Positions 62,470 to 64,000 of a stretch of 64,000 bases of DNA are shown piece after piece; the first letter of the stretch is position 1; every line of letters begins with the position of its first letter. Made by a program: the position numbers and the translations under genes. Source of the stretch: Gari tellinella (lineage: Eukaryota; Mollusca; Bivalvia; Cardiida; Psammobiidae). The notes beneath the pieces are model-generated. The model had not been told where the DNA came from, searched no databases, and saw nothing but the letters and a program-made list of their open reading frames with translations. Location: assembly GCA_922989275.2 (NCBI GenBank), contig OV277869.1, positions 3,215,190 through 3,279,189 of the forward strand. The letters run 5' to 3'.

Positions 62470-62828
62470 CAGTGCCCCCTCTCTACAACGGCCCTCACAA
62501 CAACGATTCCCTCTTTACAACGGCCCTTGTCGCAGTTCCCCAAACAAACATTTATATACAACCTTTCCATGGCTGCAATGTGGTCTACTTAAATTTGTCG
62601 TCTGCTATTTTTCTCAAATTTACATGTAAGTGGACATGTTGATAGAATTAATATAATGACGAGTGACAAACAGCTTGAATCCAGATCAGACGCCGCGTTA
62701 CGCGGCGTCTGATCTGGATTCAAGCTGTTTGCAAATGTTAACCAATTTCCCTCTCTATAACGACTCCCTCCGAACAAAGCACACAATATGTGTCTCCCAT
62801 TGGATGTCGTTGTAGAGAGGGAGCGCTG
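62470..62828. mobile_element. MITE family D, copy 4 (best preserved)
   Basis: TA flanks, CAGTGCCCCCTCTCTACAAC / GTTGTAGAGAGGGAGCGCTG ends, perfect core 62,667-62,732 around CGCGTTACGCG. Confidence 0.92.
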
Positions 62829-62866
62829 TATTAACTAAGGGAGAAATGACACAGTGGAACCAATGT

Positions 62867-63346
62867 GAGCCGTGTCATAGGAAAACCTGAGTTATTGCAT
62901 TGCAAACAGTGTATATCAAGACAAGCCTAGAGCTACACTGTTTGACACCCACATGCATCTTTAGCATTTTATGGAGCTGTAATATATACGGCATTTAGCA
63001 GTTTTGACCTAACTCTGATACAGTGGAGAATGTGTTATTCTTTCCCAATAAACGCGTTTACGCTAAAACTATTGTTTGCAGTGCAAACAGTTTGGAGCCA
63101 GATCAGACGCCGGTTAACCCGGCGTCTGATCAGGCTCCAAACTGTTTGCCACCAAGATAAACAAGAATTATCAGAATTGTCCAAAAGTTGTTCTTTTCTA
63201 CGTTTTAGCGTTTTGCGTTTGCGTACGTTTGCGTTTAAACGGGAAAGAATAACAGATTCTCCACTGTACAAAGCCTGGGATAACAACGGTGCTTGGTCTG
63301 TACAATGTTTCTATGCAATAAGGCTGGTTTTGCCATGGCACGGCTC
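62867..63346. mobile_element. MITE family I, copy 3, split by family A
   Basis: GAGCCGTGTCATAGGAAAAC left, GTTTTGCCATGGCACGGCTC right. Its own core is shortened (about 62,902-62,944). Confidence 0.85.
63021..63266. mobile_element. MITE family A, copy 11, nested in I
   Basis: Exact TA duplication; compare the uninterrupted site GATACAGAGCC at about 54,434. Core about 63,083-63,149. Confidence 0.93.
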
Positions 63347-63416
63347 TTATACATTTTGTAGCTGGCTATATACAGACATGCTTCAGCAAGATAATTTACT
63401 CTTGCAATGGCATATA

Positions 63417-63705
63417 CAGTGGAGAATCTGTTATTCTTACGACATTGGTGACGTCATACAGTGGAGAATCTGTTATTCTTTCCCGTTTAAACGCAAACGT
63501 ACGCAAACGCAAAGCGCTAAAACGTAGAAAAGTACAACTTTTGGACAATTCTGATATATATATGTTTATCTTGGTGGCAAACAGTTTGGAGCCTGATCAG
63601 ACGCCGGGTTACCCGGCGTCTGATCTGGCTCCAAACTGTTTGCACTGCAAATTATAGTTTAAGCGTAAACGCGTTTATTGGGAAAGAATAATAGATTCTC
63701 CACTG
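63417..63705. mobile_element. MITE family A, copy 12, with a second left end
   Basis: Full element 63,459-63,705 (TA flanks, core 63,577-63,643). An extra 22-bp left terminus (CAGTGGAGAATCTGTTATTC and two more bases) lies at 63,417-63,438, also preceded by TA. Confidence 0.88.
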
Positions 63706-63799
63706 TACCCATTACCAGAATACAGCAACACTTCTCTATTACAGCTACGAAAAAAGAAAAAATGATTGTATGATAGACATGTGACAGCCTAATACTTCA

Positions 63800-63955
63800 C
63801 CCCATTAAAGCACACATTCTGTTTATTCTTCTACGGAAGAAAATATTCCCAATTTATACAGTCATGAATATGTACCATATGGAAAAATTTCTTAGTTCTA
63901 GCAGTGGTAGCTTTAAGCAGGCTGAAAGTAAAGCAGAATGCGCCTTAAGGTTTTA
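63800..63955. mobile_element. MITE family B, truncated
   Basis: CACCCCATTAAAGCACACAT left part and one core arm, ending GCCTTAAGG; the rest is absent. Confidence 0.65.
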
Positions 63956-63960
63956 AGTAC

Positions 63961-64000
63961 AGTAAAACCTCTCTATTCTGACCGCTTAAACGAAAGTTAA
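63961..64000. mobile_element. MITE family F, left end (runs off window)
   Basis: TA then CAGTAAAACCTCTCTATTCT and GACCGCTTAAACGAAAG. Confidence 0.65.

Noticed and set aside
25688..63527. Recurring open frames with similar peptides (SQIRRRVTRRLIRLQTVC and ILSRLNANVRKRKALKRRKE types) on both strands
   Set aside because: They are translations of the family A MITE and its palindrome; each copy gives the same peptides in both orientations and there is no start context or conservation beyond DNA repetition.
1..64000. CRISPR-like spaced palindromes
   Set aside because: The palindromes are MITE cores with irregular spacing and full element ends; the genome is eukaryotic with spliced genes.
58740..64000. 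Exon 1 of the right-hand receptor gene
   Set aside because: No minus-strand frame with a signal peptide, GGW..GGQAC and a phase-0 GT donor was seen; it probably lies beyond the window.

Overview
This is eukaryotic (animal) DNA: genes are split into short exons with GT..AG introns, and the sequence is AT-rich and packed with small non-autonomous transposons, SINE-like elements and LINE relics. The receptor family found, together with the repeat style (GTGACC-rich tandem arrays, tRNA-headed SINEs, very many MITEs), suggests a mollusc, most likely a bivalve. That placement is inference, because no rRNA or mitochondrial marker is present.

Protein-coding content is sparse and lies on the minus strand. 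Two head-to-tail genes encode class C GPCRs of the metabotropic GABA-B receptor type. The right-hand gene occupies 33,237-58,735. I reconstructed 15 consecutive exons whose phases match at every junction, giving 677 codons plus a stop. They cover most of the extracellular ligand-binding domain, all seven transmembrane helices and a short cytoplasmic tail; the signal-peptide exon lies beyond the right edge. The left-hand gene shows only its first exon (2,053-2,289: signal peptide and start of the binding domain) and the first 13 bases of exon 2 at the left edge. Two possible exons of an unrecognised membrane protein lie on the plus strand at 8.4-9.0 kb.

LINE material: a 5'-truncated LINE (42,580-46,686, minus) with a reverse transcriptase broken by one frameshift sits in an intron of the receptor gene. 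A decayed L1/Tx1-like LINE (about 23,304-25,600, minus) and three isolated LINE 3' ends are also present.

MITE families are named here A to I for convenience. TA-target families are A (12 copies), D, F and G. TTAA-target, piggyBac-like families are B, C and E. H and I have other ends. Most carry a central palindrome of about 65 bp, and these palindromes fall into only two sequence types, each shared between families with unrelated ends and different target sites. Two further groups of terminal-inverted-repeat elements carry tRNA-like modules inside them. Nested insertions give clean before/after evidence of target-site duplication.

Layout: 0-2.3 kb left receptor gene and MITEs; 2.5-33 kb intergenic repeats (tandem arrays at 5.6-6.5, 8.0-8.3, 11.1-12.0, 12.9-13.5 and 27.3-28.3 kb; MITE pile-up 14-16.5 kb; L1 relic 23-25.6 kb); 33.2-58.7 kb right receptor gene with MITE- and LINE-filled introns; 58.7-64 kb its upstream intron or flank, with nested MITEs.
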